Below, one piece after another: positions 23,604-32,186 of a stretch of 44,651 nucleotides of DNA. Origin of the DNA: Luteitalea sp. GTDB taxonomy: Bacteria > Acidobacteriota > Vicinamibacteria > Vicinamibacterales > Vicinamibacteraceae. A program made the translations under genes and the position numbers. Within the stretch, counting starts at the first letter, position 1. Every line of letters begins with the position of its first letter. The DNA is taken from assembly GCA_009377605.1 (NCBI GenBank), contig WHTT01000053.1, positions 1-44,651 of the forward strand, read 5' to 3'. A model generated the notes under the pieces. That model saw only the letters and a list, made by a program, of their open reading frames with translations. It searched no databases and was not told where the DNA came from.

Positions 23604-24971
23604 ATGAAAACATCCGTCTCACGCTTGTTCGATCGCAGGAGCTTCGTCAAGTCATTCGGCGTCGGCGCCGCCGGCCTCGGTGCCGCCAGTCTCGTCACGG
23701 ACGAGAGCCTCGAGGCCATTACCCAGAACGTACAGACGGCATCCAAGCCCTCCGACCTCAAGATTACGGATCTGCGTACGGCGGTCGTGGTCAAGGCACC
23801 GATGACGTGCCCGCTCATCCGAATCGACACCAACCAGGGGATCTCCGGCTACGGCGAGGTCCGCGATGGCGCGCACGAGAAGTACGCCCTGTTCCTCAAG
23901 AGCCGCATTCTCGGCGAGAACCCCTGCAACGTCGACAAGATCTTCCGCAAGATCAAGCAGTTCGGTCATCACGCGCGACAGGCCGGCGGCGTCTGCGGTG
24001 TGGAGATGGCGCTGTGGGATCTCGCGGGCAAGGCTTACGGCGTGCCTGCCTTTCAAATGCTCGGCGGCAGGTTCCGAGACCGCGTTCGCCTCTATGCCGA
24101 CACGAGGCAAGGGGCAGACGCAACCGAGCAGGGCAAGCTGCTCAAGGAGCGTATGGACCGCGGCATCACGTTCCTGAAGCAGGACTTCGGCATCGGCCTG
24201 CTGAGGGACATTCCAGGAACGCTCTCGATGCCGCTCGGCTACGAGTACCGTGGGAGCCAAAACGTGATGCACCCGTTCACCGGCATCGAGATTACGGACA
24301 AGGGCATCGAATGGCTCTCGGACTACGTGGGAGAGATTCGCACCGTCGTTGGCTCCGAGATCCCGCTATCGACCGATCATTACGGGCATATCGGCGTCAA
24401 CAGCTGCATCAAGCTGGCGCGAGCCATGGAAAAGCACAATCTTGCCTGGATGGAGGACATGGTGCCGTGGCAGCTTGGCGAGCTGATGAAGCAGATCAAG
24501 GACAGCACAACGGTTCCCATCCTGACGGGCGAGGATATCTACCTGAAGGAAGAGTTCATCAAACTGATCGACATGGGCGCCGTCGACATGATCCATCCTG
24601 ATCTCGCCAGCTCCGGCGGTCTCCTCGAAACCAAGAAGATCGGCGACTACGCCATGGAGCACGGCGTGGCGATGGCGATGCACTTCGCGGGCTCGCCCGT
24701 GTCGTTCATGGCAAACGTGCATTGCGCCGCGGCGACCGAGAACTTCATCGCGCTCGAGCACCACTCCATGGACATCCCGTGGTGGGAGGATCTCGTCACG
24801 AGCCCGAAGCCGCTCGTCGAGAAGGGCTTCGCAATCGTGCCGGAGCTTCCTGGCTTGGGCGTCGAGCTGAACGAGGAGGTCGTCAAGCAGCATTTGCGTC
24901 CAGACAGCGGCTATTTCGACCCGACGCCCGAGTGGGACGAGATGCGGACGAACGATCGGTTGTGGAGCTAG
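23604..24971 (+). CDS. Tat-exported mandelate racemase/muconate lactonizing enzyme family protein (sugar-acid dehydratase-like)
   Basis: The start is fixed by AGGAGGA just upstream. DRRSFVKSFGVGAAGLGAASLV is a twin-arginine signal. The enolase-superfamily fold follows: a capping domain, then the barrel with metal ligands D258 (STDHYG), E284 (WMEDM) and E310 (TGEDIY) and a candidate acid/base H360 (MAMHFAGSP). The second-strand base motif, usually KxK, reads K192-Q-D194, as in dehydratases related to galactonate/mannonate dehydratase. The likely reaction is dehydration of an aldonic acid, which fits as the step after the aldose dehydrogenase upstream. At 455 residues it is slightly longer than usual because of the signal and a C-terminal tail. 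Confidence 0.83.
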   Translation: MKTSVSRLFDRRSFVKSFGVGAAGLGAASLVTDESLEAITQNVQTASKPSDLKITDLRTAVVVKAPMTCPLIRIDTNQGISGYGEVRDGAHEKYALFLKSRILGENPCNVDKIFRKIKQFGHHARQAGGVCGVEMALWDLAGKAYGVPAFQMLGGRFRDRVRLYADTRQGADATEQGKLLKERMDRGITFLKQDFGIGLLRDIPGTLSMPLGYEYRGSQNVMHPFTGIEITDKGIEWLSDYVGEIRTVVGSEIPLSTDHYGHIGVNSCIKLARAMEKHNLAWMEDMVPWQLGELMKQIKDSTTVPILTGEDIYLKEEFIKLIDMGAVDMIHPDLASSGGLLETKKIGDYAMEHGVAMAMHFAGSPVSFMANVHCAAATENFIALEHHSMDIPWWEDLVTSPKPLVEKGFAIVPELPGLGVELNEEVVKQHLRPDSGYFDPTPEWDEMRTNDRLWS

Positions 24972-25548
24972 CTTGCGCAAGATTCGTGCTGTGCCCTCTC
25001 CGCGCCGGAGGTGCGCTGAGTGAGCCGTCGCCCCTCGACTCGCTTCGCTCGCTCGGCCGCCCTGAGCGGAGTCGAAGGGCGTGGGGCCGGGGCCCAGTAG
25101 CGTGCCTCGGCCCGCAAGAACTCGTTCCGGACCGCCAGTGAGATGAAGACACCCGATCTGCCGCCCCGTGTCCGTGATCATCATGCGCTCGACTTCAGCG
25201 GGTGCCCTGACGACATCTGCCGGGCTGGTGTTGTTCACTCGGGATGTTCCTCGCGCGTAACCCCTTCGTCCCCGCGTAGACGTGGCCGCGATGTCTCCAT
25301 CGTCGTGCGGGTGTAATTCGGGAGCGATATTCTTCACCAAAAGGGGTGTGAGGCCGAGAAAGTGCTTGACAAGATCTTTGGGTTTGCTGCGTTTTTGTGC
25401 AGCAGCGCGTGAGAATGGCCCGCTGTGAGCGCCACGTTGACCAAGAGGCCGCGTTCGGACGTGAGGTCGACTGCGAACGGGGATTTGGCCGATCGCATGC
25501 GCCAGGGGCGCGTGCTGCGGCTCGAAATTCGGCTCTGTACAATGGAGC
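24972..25548. other. 577-nt intergenic region with a large hairpin repeat
   Basis: Downstream of the dehydratase there is an imperfect inverted repeat at 25028-25082 (separate entry). The rest (25100-25548) has no recognisable coding homology; open frames across it on the minus strand are shadows of the HNH gene. A TTGACA at 25366-25371 has no matching -10. TACAAT at 25538-25543 lies only five bases before the HNH start codon, again hinting at a leaderless start, but no -35 supports it. Confidence 0.5.
25028..25082. repeat. Imperfect inverted repeat (CGCCCCTCGACTC ... GAGTCGAAGGGCG type)
   Basis: The left arm CGCCCCTCGACTCGCTTCG and right arm GAGCGGAGTCGAAGGGCG pair with a few mismatches around a GCTCGGCCGCCCT loop. 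Similar 'CCTTCGACTC...' hairpins are widespread intergenic repeats in high-GC soil bacteria. It could end transcripts of the dehydrogenase-dehydratase operon. Confidence 0.6.
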
Positions 25549-26742
25549 ATGACGACTGCATGTGCCTCGTTCGATCATCTTTCCGATCAGGATCTCCTCC
25601 GCGAGGTGGCCTGCCTCGCCGCCTGTGAACGAGAGGCCACGGCGTGCCTCATCGCCTCCCTCGCCGAGCTCGATGCCCGACGCCTCTACCTGGCCGAAGG
25701 CTGTGCCTCGCTCTTTACGTACTGCGTCGCCGTCCTGCGTCTTTCGGAGCACGCCGCGTACGACCGGATCGAAGTTGCGCGCGCCGCGCGCCGTTTTCCC
25801 GTCATCCTGGAGCAGCTCTGGGCGGGCGCGGTCACCCTGACCACGATTCGACTGCTCGCGCCGCACTTGACCGATGCGAACCACGCGGCGCTGTTGGCTG
25901 AGGCCCGGCATCGGAGTCGGCGCGACGTCGAACAGATCGTGGCCCGGTTGCAACCGCAGCCCGATGTGCCGAGTGTCGTGCGAAAACTGCCGACGCCGGC
26001 ACCGCCCGACGCGGCGTCCGCCACGCAGGGGCGTGCCAGCAGGGAACACATGACCGACGAGGGTGAGGCGCAGCGGGGAACCGCGACGTCTGCGGAGACG
26101 TCGGTCCCGCCGGCGCCCGCGCCGACGCGCCCCGCGGTGGTCGCGCCGCTGGCGCCCGCGCGCTACAAGGTGTCGTTCACCATCAGCGCCGAGACGTACG
26201 CGAAGCTGCAGGAGGCACAAGCGCTCCTCCGGCACGTCATCCCAGACGGCGATCCCGGGGTCATCTTCGACCGTGCCTTGGCCCTCCTCGTCGCCGAGTG
26301 CGCCCGGACGAAGCACGCGGCCACGGACCGGCCGAAGCAAGGTCGCGGGACAGCGCCAGGATCGCGGTACATCCCGGCGGCGGTGAAGCGGACCGTCTGG
26401 GTCCGCGATGGCGGCCAGTGCGCCTTCGTCAGCGCCAGCGGTAGGCGGTGCCTGGAGCGCGGGTTCCTCGAATTCCATCACCGCAGGCCGTATGCGAAGG
26501 GGGGTGAGGCGTCGGTCGATAACTTGGAGCTCCGCTGCAGACACCACAATGCCTATGAGGCCGTGCGCGACTTCGGCCCCCGGCATGTGACGCGCGTCCG
26601 AGAAATGGCCCCTGTCTTCGGCGCGTCGCTGCACGTAACTCGTTTCGAAACGAGTCTGGCACAGAGTTCGCGCCAACCCGTCAGTGCGTCCCAAATCGGT
26701 CTGTATCAAATGAGTCCTTCAACCACGCGCGCGTCGCCGTGA
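25549..26742 (+). CDS. HNH endonuclease with long DUF222-like N-terminal region
   Basis: The 397-residue protein has a helical N-terminal region (DLLREVACLAACEREATACLIASLAELDARRLYLAEGCASLFTYCVAVLRLSEHAAYDRI...), a variable Ala/Pro-rich linker (about 140-205), a second conserved block (YKVSFTISAETYAKLQEAQALLRHVIPDGDPGVIFDRAL) and a C-terminal HNH domain (GGQCAFV, CLERGFLEFHHRRPYAKGGEASVDNLELRCRHHN). This architecture is multi-copy in many Acidobacteriota and Myxococcota, and the function is unknown; a selfish or mobile-DNA nuclease is one idea. The last ~45 residues after HNAYEAVRDFG look non-conserved, so the 3' end may have been extended. Confidence 0.82.
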   Translation: MTTACASFDHLSDQDLLREVACLAACEREATACLIASLAELDARRLYLAEGCASLFTYCVAVLRLSEHAAYDRIEVARAARRFPVILEQLWAGAVTLTTIRLLAPHLTDANHAALLAEARHRSRRDVEQIVARLQPQPDVPSVVRKLPTPAPPDAASATQGRASREHMTDEGEAQRGTATSAETSVPPAPAPTRPAVVAPLAPARYKVSFTISAETYAKLQEAQALLRHVIPDGDPGVIFDRALALLVAECARTKHAATDRPKQGRGTAPGSRYIPAAVKRTVWVRDGGQCAFVSASGRRCLERGFLEFHHRRPYAKGGEASVDNLELRCRHHNAYEAVRDFGPRHVTRVREMAPVFGASLHVTRFETSLAQSSRQPVSASQIGLYQMSPSTTRASP

Positions 26743-26824
26743 CGGTTTGAGCTCCCAGGGTACGTTGGCGATCTTCCACGTGCCGCTCCACCTGGCCAAA
26801 ATGGAGGCAGTCAATCTTGACACA

Positions 26825-26859
26825 TTGACCTTCTACCTATATGAAGATATATGTAGAAG
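26825..26859 (+). promoter_or_regulatory. Promoter with a 30-bp operator-like palindrome before the broken ADOP gene
   Basis: TTGACC (26825-26830), 17 nt, TATATG (26848-26853) make a good sigma70-type promoter in AT-rich DNA. An inverted repeat with 13-bp arms (one mismatch) and a four-base centre covers 26830-26859, its arms reading TTCTACCTATAT and ATATATGTAGAA. A dimeric repressor bound here would cover the -10 box. PadR-family regulators are often encoded near ADOP genes and bind AT-rich sites of this kind, but no padR gene is in the window. Confidence 0.55.
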
Positions 26860-26908
26860 CGTTAAGTACTGTCGGAGCTCCCGAATTCCCGTGTGAGGAA
26901 AAGGTCCG

Positions 26909-27649
26909 ATGAGATGGTGGAGACGATTCCTGAGGCGAAATCGGCTCGAGCGCGAGCTCGACGCGGAGCTACGGTTTCATGTGGAGCACCAGGTTGCTGA
27001 TCTGACACGGCGCGGTCTTCCTGAGGCTGAGGCGCGCCGCAAGGCTCGCCTCGCATTTGGAGGCACGGAGCAGATCAAAGGTGCGTGCCGCGACGTCAGG
27101 GCGACGGCCTGGGTAGAGAGCGTGCTCTGGGACACTCGCTACGCCTTGCGTAGCTTGCGCTTCACGCCCGTCGTTTCGACAGCCGTCGTGCTGTCACTGG
27201 CATTGGGAATCGGCGCCAACACCGCAGTGTATACCGTCATCCGAGCCGCGTTGCTCAGGGCACTGCCCGTCCCGAGCCCAAACCAGCTCGCGCGCCTCGT
27301 GTCTTTCGACGGACAAGGCGACCATTCGGACGCGAGTTTCTCCTACCGATTCTTTGGTGAGCTTCGGGCGACGCTCGACCCGCGCGCCGAGGTGTTTACT
27401 GGGGGAAACCACCAGCAGAGTCGTCTTATGGTTGGCAGCGGCGATCCGGAACACTGCATCGTCGAGGCCGTCTCCGCAAACTACTTTGGCGCGATGCGTG
27501 TCCCTGCCGCGCTCGGTCGCGTGCTGGTCGACACTGACGACAATGTGGCCGGCGGGCGTGCCGTGGCGGTGCTCAGCCACGCGTTCTGGGAGCGACGATT
27601 CGGGTTCGACCGATCGATAACAATCACAGCGCCGTCGCCCCGGCGGTGA
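26909..27649 (+). pseudogene. ADOP permease, truncated after about 235 residues
   Basis: The 5' end is intact: a soluble ADOP N-domain (RWWRRFLRRNRLERELDAELRFHVEHQVADLTRRGLPEAEARRKA), the first transmembrane helix (VVLSLALGIGANTAVYTVI) and the start of the MacB periplasmic core to FWERRFGFDRS. A full protein would have about 800-900 residues with two FtsX blocks. Homology stops at about 27612, after which only 13 unrelated codons (ITITAPSPRR) follow before a stop. The other side of the breakpoint is the broken molybdopterin gene in opposite orientation. The gene still has a strong promoter-operator upstream. Confidence 0.8.
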
Positions 27650-28245
27650 CGGTCGAGATAGCGGAGCACCGGCGGCATTGTTTCTGCGAGGTTGCTGCCG
27701 ACGAGTAGAATCGCATCGGCGCCGGCAATGTCCTCCAGCGGAAACGGCAGGCCGCGATCGATACCGAATGCCTTGAGACCCGCAGCCGCTGCGGACGACA
27801 TGCAGAAGCGACCGTTGTAGTCGATGTGTGGCGTGCCAAGCGCGACGCGCGCGAACTTGCCGAGCAGATACGCCTTCTCGTTCGTCAGCGAACCGCCACC
27901 GAACAGGCCGACCGCGTCACGGCCATGGCATGCCTGAATCTTCTGGATGCCGCGCGCCACACGATCGAGCGCCGCGTCCCAGCTCGCGGGAACGAGCAGG
28001 CCATCGACGCCACGAACGAGTGGTGTGAGCAGACGGTCGGGGTGATCGAGCGTTGTGCCGGCGGTCCAGCCTTTCACGCAAAGCGCACCGCCATTCACGG
28101 GGAACTCGTCGTTACCCGCGACAACAATGCGGGATGCTGCCCGCGTGAGGCGCATACCGCACTGCAAGGCGCAGTAAGGACAGTGTGTAGCGACGTCGGC
28201 GCGCTCCAGCACCGGTCCGGTGGGCTCTCCGGTGTTTCCTATCAC
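27481..28245 (-). pseudogene. Molybdopterin oxidoreductase (assimilatory nitrate reductase-like), truncated
   Basis: The frame starts at GTG 28245 and encodes an N-terminal [4Fe-4S] site (C22, C25, C29 in HCPYCALQC and C56 in ALCVKGW), then the first molybdopterin-binding part (GLFGGGSLTNEKAYLLGKFARVALGTPHIDYNGRFCMSSAAAAG). This resembles nitrate reductase NasA/NapA and formate dehydrogenase catalytic subunits, normally 700-900 residues. Homology stops at VIVID, about position 27615, where 'VIDPRRT' would be expected; the rest of the frame to 27481 runs antisense through the ADOP fragment and is meaningless. The gene is therefore a 5' fragment of about 210 codons. Confidence 0.8.
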
Positions 28246-28638
28246 GTTGTTGTCTACATCGGTCGTTAACCGCTACCGACCGGAGCAGCAAGCACCGTGC
28301 CGTGCGCGCGCCTATTTGTGGAATGGCCCGAGAGTGCCCATTCTTCGGGCATTCACGCATGATCGAGGGAGCTACCGGCAAGGCCCATGGGGATCGAGGG
28401 CGGCACAACGCTGTGGTTGATGCCGGAAATAGGCGACAGAATTGTCTTGATCGTGCGCCCTGACCGGGGATCTCGAAGGGTGGCGGCTCCCCTCAGCGTC
28501 CGTACTCTGAGTGGGATCGACTTTTCTGTCGGATCATCGTCGACGTCGATGTTTTTGTCCTAGGTAGGGCCGCCTCGCCGAGGCGGCCGTTTCGGGTTCT
28601 CGAGGGTTCGAGACTGCGGCGGAGGTCCGCAGGATCGG
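28246..28638. other. Intergenic region with hairpins
   Basis: The 393-nt gap between two minus-strand genes holds a GC-rich palindrome at 28566-28587 and a weaker inverted repeat at 28319-28353 (GAATG...CCCGA / TCGGG...CATTC). No gene was recognised. It separates the molybdopterin fragment from the SDR operon, so one hairpin may end the SDR transcript. Confidence 0.5.
28566..28587. repeat. GC-rich palindrome, possible terminator of the GH88-SDR operon
   Basis: GGCCGCCTC, GCC, GAGGCGGCC form a perfect 9-bp stem about 50 nt after the SDR stop codon (minus strand). The core CCTC/GAGG is similar to, but not the same as, the CCT-NN-AGG palindromes elsewhere in the window. Confidence 0.6.
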
Positions 28639-29463
28639 TCACAAACGGGGGATCGAGAGGCCGCCGTCCACATGAATCACAGCGCCGCTGGCGTACGGTA
28701 CATCGCCGCGCAACAACGCCGCGACGGTACGACCGACATCCTCCGGGCTCCCCCATCGCCGTTCAGGGACGAGCCCATCGGCGATCCGGCGATCGTAGGT
28801 GTCGCGCACGGCTGCGGTCATGTCCGTTGCGATGATGCCGGGTCGGACCTCGTAGACCGGGACGCCATGCTCCGCCAGCCGTGACGCGAAGAGCTTCACT
28901 GCCATGGCAAGACCAGCCTTGCTCACGCAGTACTCGCCGCGGTTCGGCGAGGCCATCTCGGCCGACACCGACGTCACGAACACAATCGCACACACAGCAG
29001 AGGGCACCTTCTGCTTGTGCGTCACCATCAACGGGGCGAGCTGCTGCGTGAGGAAGTAGGGACCGTACAGATTGGTGCGCAGCACCTCTTCGAAGCTCTC
29101 CTCGGTGGCTTCGAGCAAATCAGCGCGGACGCGCGGCGCGCGGCCGGCGTTGTTGACGAGGGCGTGAACGACGCCGTAGCGCTTGCGGACCCGCTCGATC
29201 AACCGAGCGCGATCTTCGGCACGCGAGAGGTCGGCCGCGTAGTAACGGACATGCGCCCCGTACTGCTCGAGCTCCTTGATAACTGCACGCACGGACGCGG
29301 CCGGTCGCATGCCACAGAGCACCAAGTCCCACCCGTCACGCGCCAGCGCCCGCGCGATGCCGAGACCGATCCCTCGCGTGCCGCCGGTCACGATCGCGAC
29401 ACGCTCGCTGCGCTTTCCCGGTGATTGCTCGCGACTCCGTTTCCCTTTACGCACGCCGTGCAT
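28639..29463 (-). CDS. SDR-family oxidoreductase (3-ketoacyl reductase/sugar reductase-like)
   Basis: The about 274-residue protein is a classical short-chain dehydrogenase: cofactor motif TGGTRGIG (27-34), NNAG (104-107), and catalytic S165, Y178 and K182 (EYCVSK). The GTR after TGG suggests NADP(H). A short basic N-terminal tail (HGVRKGKRSREQSPGKRSE) precedes the fold. It starts 10 nt after the GH88-like gene, so co-transcription is likely. GH88-type hydrolases release unsaturated uronic acids that rearrange to keto-sugars, and an SDR could reduce such a product; that link is inference. The start ATG 29463 is preferred over GTG 29466. Confidence 0.83.
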   Translation of the reverse strand: MHGVRKGKRSREQSPGKRSERVAIVTGGTRGIGLGIARALARDGWDLVLCGMRPAASVRAVIKELEQYGAHVRYYAADLSRAEDRARLIERVRKRYGVVHALVNNAGRAPRVRADLLEATEESFEEVLRTNLYGPYFLTQQLAPLMVTHKQKVPSAVCAIVFVTSVSAEMASPNRGEYCVSKAGLAMAVKLFASRLAEHGVPVYEVRPGIIATDMTAAVRDTYDRRIADGLVPERRWGSPEDVGRTVAALLRGDVPYASGAVIHVDGGLSIPRL

Positions 29464-29472
29464 CACCCAGCC

Positions 29473-30882
29473 TCAGTGCGGAACCGGTCCAAAGAACGTC
29501 AGATACGTATCGCCACGCGCGAGGCGGAGCACACAGAGCGCCGCCTCCCGCAAGTGATAGTCGCCCCATTGACTCGACTCGCCGCGAGGCGTCTTTGCCC
29601 CAGGCGGGACGTAGTCCCAGCCGTTCGGCCGGTGATACACCGAGTGTAGGAGCAGGCCCTGATGTGCCGGCTGTGTGCTGAGGTACGGCCCCGTCTCGTC
29701 GACGAGCGTGGCGAGCGTCCGCAGGCCCGCGCGTCGATACGGCTCGCCATCGTTTCCGCGCTCGCCGAGATAGGCCCCGAGCCTCAACAGGCCCTGAGCA
29801 GCAATCGCGGCGGCCGAGCTGTCGACCGGCTCGCAATCGTTGAAAGGGTCCGCCGGGCGTGCCCTCCACTCACCGAGCGCCGCGAGCCCCGGTGCGCCAG
29901 TGTCCCAGTACGGAACGCCGTCGGCGGCGGCAGCGCCGTCGATGTAGTAATCGCTCGTGGCGCGCGCCGCTTCGAGCATCCAGTCCTCCACCGCGCCCCG
30001 ACCGCCGAAGGGCTCGAGCGCCTCGTCTGGCAGGACCGCCAGGAACTCGAGCTGCTCCGCAAAGCCGAGGATGGCCCACGCCAGGCCACGGGTCCATGTG
30101 GTGAACGGCGAATAGCCCTGTTGGCTATTGGGACCTCTGTACGATCCGTTCGCCACGTTGAAAAGCGCTTCGTGGGCGACGCGGCCGCGCACATCGTAGC
30201 TGTCGCGTGCACGTCCATAGTAAATGCTGAACTCGGCAGTCGCCCGCGCATGCTGCAGGAGCCGCTCGAGGAGGCTGACCGGGGCGTCCTGTTCCTCCAT
30301 CAGGCGATGACCGAGCAGATGGGCCAGCGCCAATGCGCGCAGGGATCGAATGGTGTCCACGAACAGCGAATGTGCCCCGTTGAAGGAGTGAATGAACCCA
30401 CCCTGAGGCAGCTTCGTCCAGCGTCGCGCCTGCACGGCGCCGCTCACGGCGAGCGCCAACTCGTAGAAGCGCCGCTCCCAGGCGCTCGCCTCGAACCGCT
30501 GCTCGCGAGCGAGGCGCCACACGTTGCCGTATGTGCTGACGTTGTTGAAGCCATGGTCGTGCACGCCGACATGCGTGAGGTGCGGCGCCATTCGCTGGAC
30601 CGTGCGCGAGCGCCCCAGGTCGAGGAACTCGCGCTCGCCGGTGGCGTCGAACTGGAGGATAGCCGAGCCGAATTGAAACCCCTCGGTCCACTCCGTCCAG
30701 CCGCGGGCCGTGTAGCGGCCCTCGACCGTGAAGACCGGTGCACCGTCGTCCGGGTTCCAGCCCCGCTCGAGTGCCCGGATCTTTTCGGCGGACAGCTGGA
30801 ACATCCGCTCGATTCCCGGCACCAACCCACGCGGCGTTGGCGCGCTCTCCAGATCGATCATCGTGTGGACTTCGCCGCTCAA
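29473..30882 (-). CDS. GH88-like unsaturated glucuronyl hydrolase
   Basis: The protein has an (alpha/alpha)6-barrel with GH88 landmarks: D102 in VHDHGFNNVS (family HDLGF), D169 in SLFVDTIRSLR, FTTWTRGLAWAILGF, VPYWDTGAP, CEPVDSSAAAIAAQGLLRL, LLHSVYHRPNG and QWGDYHLREAAL. Numbers count from ATG 30861. Two acids match the pair that hydrate the vinyl ether of unsaturated uronic acids left by polysaccharide lyases. No signal peptide is seen, so it is probably cytoplasmic. A TTG at 30882 overlaps the TGA that closes the readthrough frame of the upstream gene (TTGA), and ATG 30861 is the alternative start. The operon partners are the FG-GAP protein and the SDR. Confidence 0.78.
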   Translation of the reverse strand: MSGEVHTMIDLESAPTPRGLVPGIERMFQLSAEKIRALERGWNPDDGAPVFTVEGRYTARGWTEWTEGFQFGSAILQFDATGEREFLDLGRSRTVQRMAPHLTHVGVHDHGFNNVSTYGNVWRLAREQRFEASAWERRFYELALAVSGAVQARRWTKLPQGGFIHSFNGAHSLFVDTIRSLRALALAHLLGHRLMEEQDAPVSLLERLLQHARATAEFSIYYGRARDSYDVRGRVAHEALFNVANGSYRGPNSQQGYSPFTTWTRGLAWAILGFAEQLEFLAVLPDEALEPFGGRGAVEDWMLEAARATSDYYIDGAAAADGVPYWDTGAPGLAALGEWRARPADPFNDCEPVDSSAAAIAAQGLLRLGAYLGERGNDGEPYRRAGLRTLATLVDETGPYLSTQPAHQGLLLHSVYHRPNGWDYVPPGAKTPRGESSQWGDYHLREAALCVLRLARGDTYLTFFGPVPH

Positions 30883-32186
30883 TACCCGAGATTGAAGAAC
30901 ACCCAGAGGCCCAGCTCGCTCGGGGCGGTCAGATCCAACCGCCCGTCGCCGTTTAGATCGACCACGCTGTACTGTCTGCCGAGCGCGATGTTCTCACCTG
31001 GCGCCGCGATCGTATGACGGATGAAGGTCAATGTCGATCTCTCCCACTTGTAGTACTAGACGGCAGGCGGATCCCCCGCCCCCGGGTCGTCTCCCTCGTG
31101 CGCCCAGATGCACTTACCGGCGATGACCTCCTCCTCCTCGTCACCGTCGAGGTCCGCCAGGGCGAGCGCGTGCGCCTGCGACCATGATTCATCGATGACG
31201 TGCCGCTTCCACACGGTGGTGCCGTCGGGCTTCGGCGCCAGCTGCTCCCACCAATACAGGCCGACATCGTGACCGCGGCCGAAGATGATGTCGAGACGCC
31301 CATCGTCGTTCAGGTCAGTCACGACGAACGGGCAACTGGGATGCGGCAGCGCCGTCTCTGGATGGAGCGTCCAAGGGCCCACGAACGGATCGCCTTCGGG
31401 CCGTTCGTACCAACCGATCTCCGTGAGCACGTCTTCACGCCCGTCGCCGTTGACGTCGCCAAAGGCAAACCCATGTTTGCCGCCTTCAGCGCCCAGCACG
31501 AAGGGCTGCAACATGGGCATCTCGTCTCGACCTGTCGTGAACCGCCAGACCTCGAGCGGCGCCTCTCTCCGATAGTTGGCCGAGTAGAGCTCGGCGACGC
31601 CGTCTCCATCGAAGTCGTGCAGCGCGAACATCTCCATGGTGCCGCGGGTCCTCGCCAACCGACGCGCCTCCCACGGCAGATGCATCTCCCACGGCGCGCC
31701 GCGCTCGGCGGCGCTGTTGCCCGGATTCTTGAACCAATAGATGCCCTCTTCGTCCCAGGCTGCGCCGATGATGTCCGGCCAACCGTCTCGGTCGACGTCG
31801 TACACATGCTCGCTGTTCGTGCGCACGTAGTCTTTGGAGGTGTGGTTCGCCCGAAAGACCCGTGGAACGAAATCGGGGCCCGCGAACCAGTGGGCGCCCG
31901 AGACGATGTCTACGTGCCCGTCGCGATTCAGGTCACCCACCGTCGCACTCTCGTAGGGGCCCACCATGAGCTGCTTTCTGGAGAATCGCAACGAACGGCT
32001 TGTCTCCTGGCCCGAGGTCACCGCCAGCAACGCGTCGCCGAGCGAGCCCAACGACAGGAGGGTCAGCGCCACCAGGCTGACCGCGGACAGGAGCCGCGGC
32101 CCGAGGATCGTCGGCTTGCTTTCGCCTTGTCTACGCGGCGAGCGCCACCGCCCGTTCGGTCGGCGCCGTTTCTCGATTGAGGCCAT
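30879..32186 (-). pseudogene. Exported FG-GAP/VCBS repeat protein interrupted by an in-frame TAG codon
   Basis: From ATG 32186 the frame has a signal-anchor segment (ILGPRLLSAVSLVALTLLSLG) and FG-GAP repeats: VGDLNRDGHVDIVSG, VYDVDRDGWPDIIGA, LHDFDGDGVAELYSA, FGDVNGDGREDVLTE, VTDLNDDGRLDIIFG and LADLDGDEEEEVIAG. It reaches TAG at 31056-31058. In the same frame 58 further codons continue the domain (YYKWERSTLTF..., then VVDLNGDGRLDLTAPSELGLWVFFN) to TGA at 30879-30881. The last repeat is thus cut off by one nonsense codon. Loss of the final blade probably harms the propeller. Readthrough or a sequencing error are alternatives. The protein looks like a polysaccharide-binding partner of the GH88-SDR operon. 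Confidence 0.75.

Noticed and set aside
24366-25550. Long minus-strand frame over the dehydratase gene and the following gap
   Set aside because: Low-complexity basic protein without recognisable motifs, antisense to a clear enzyme; a shadow frame of high-GC DNA.
25195-26709. 504-codon minus-strand frame opposite the long HNH gene
   Set aside because: Composition is typical of antisense frames in GC-rich DNA and no domain is visible; the plus-strand HNH domain is unambiguous.
29662-31017. 451-codon plus-strand frame opposite the GH88-like gene
   Set aside because: No domain or signal; the minus-strand frame has the GH88 motifs and operon spacing.
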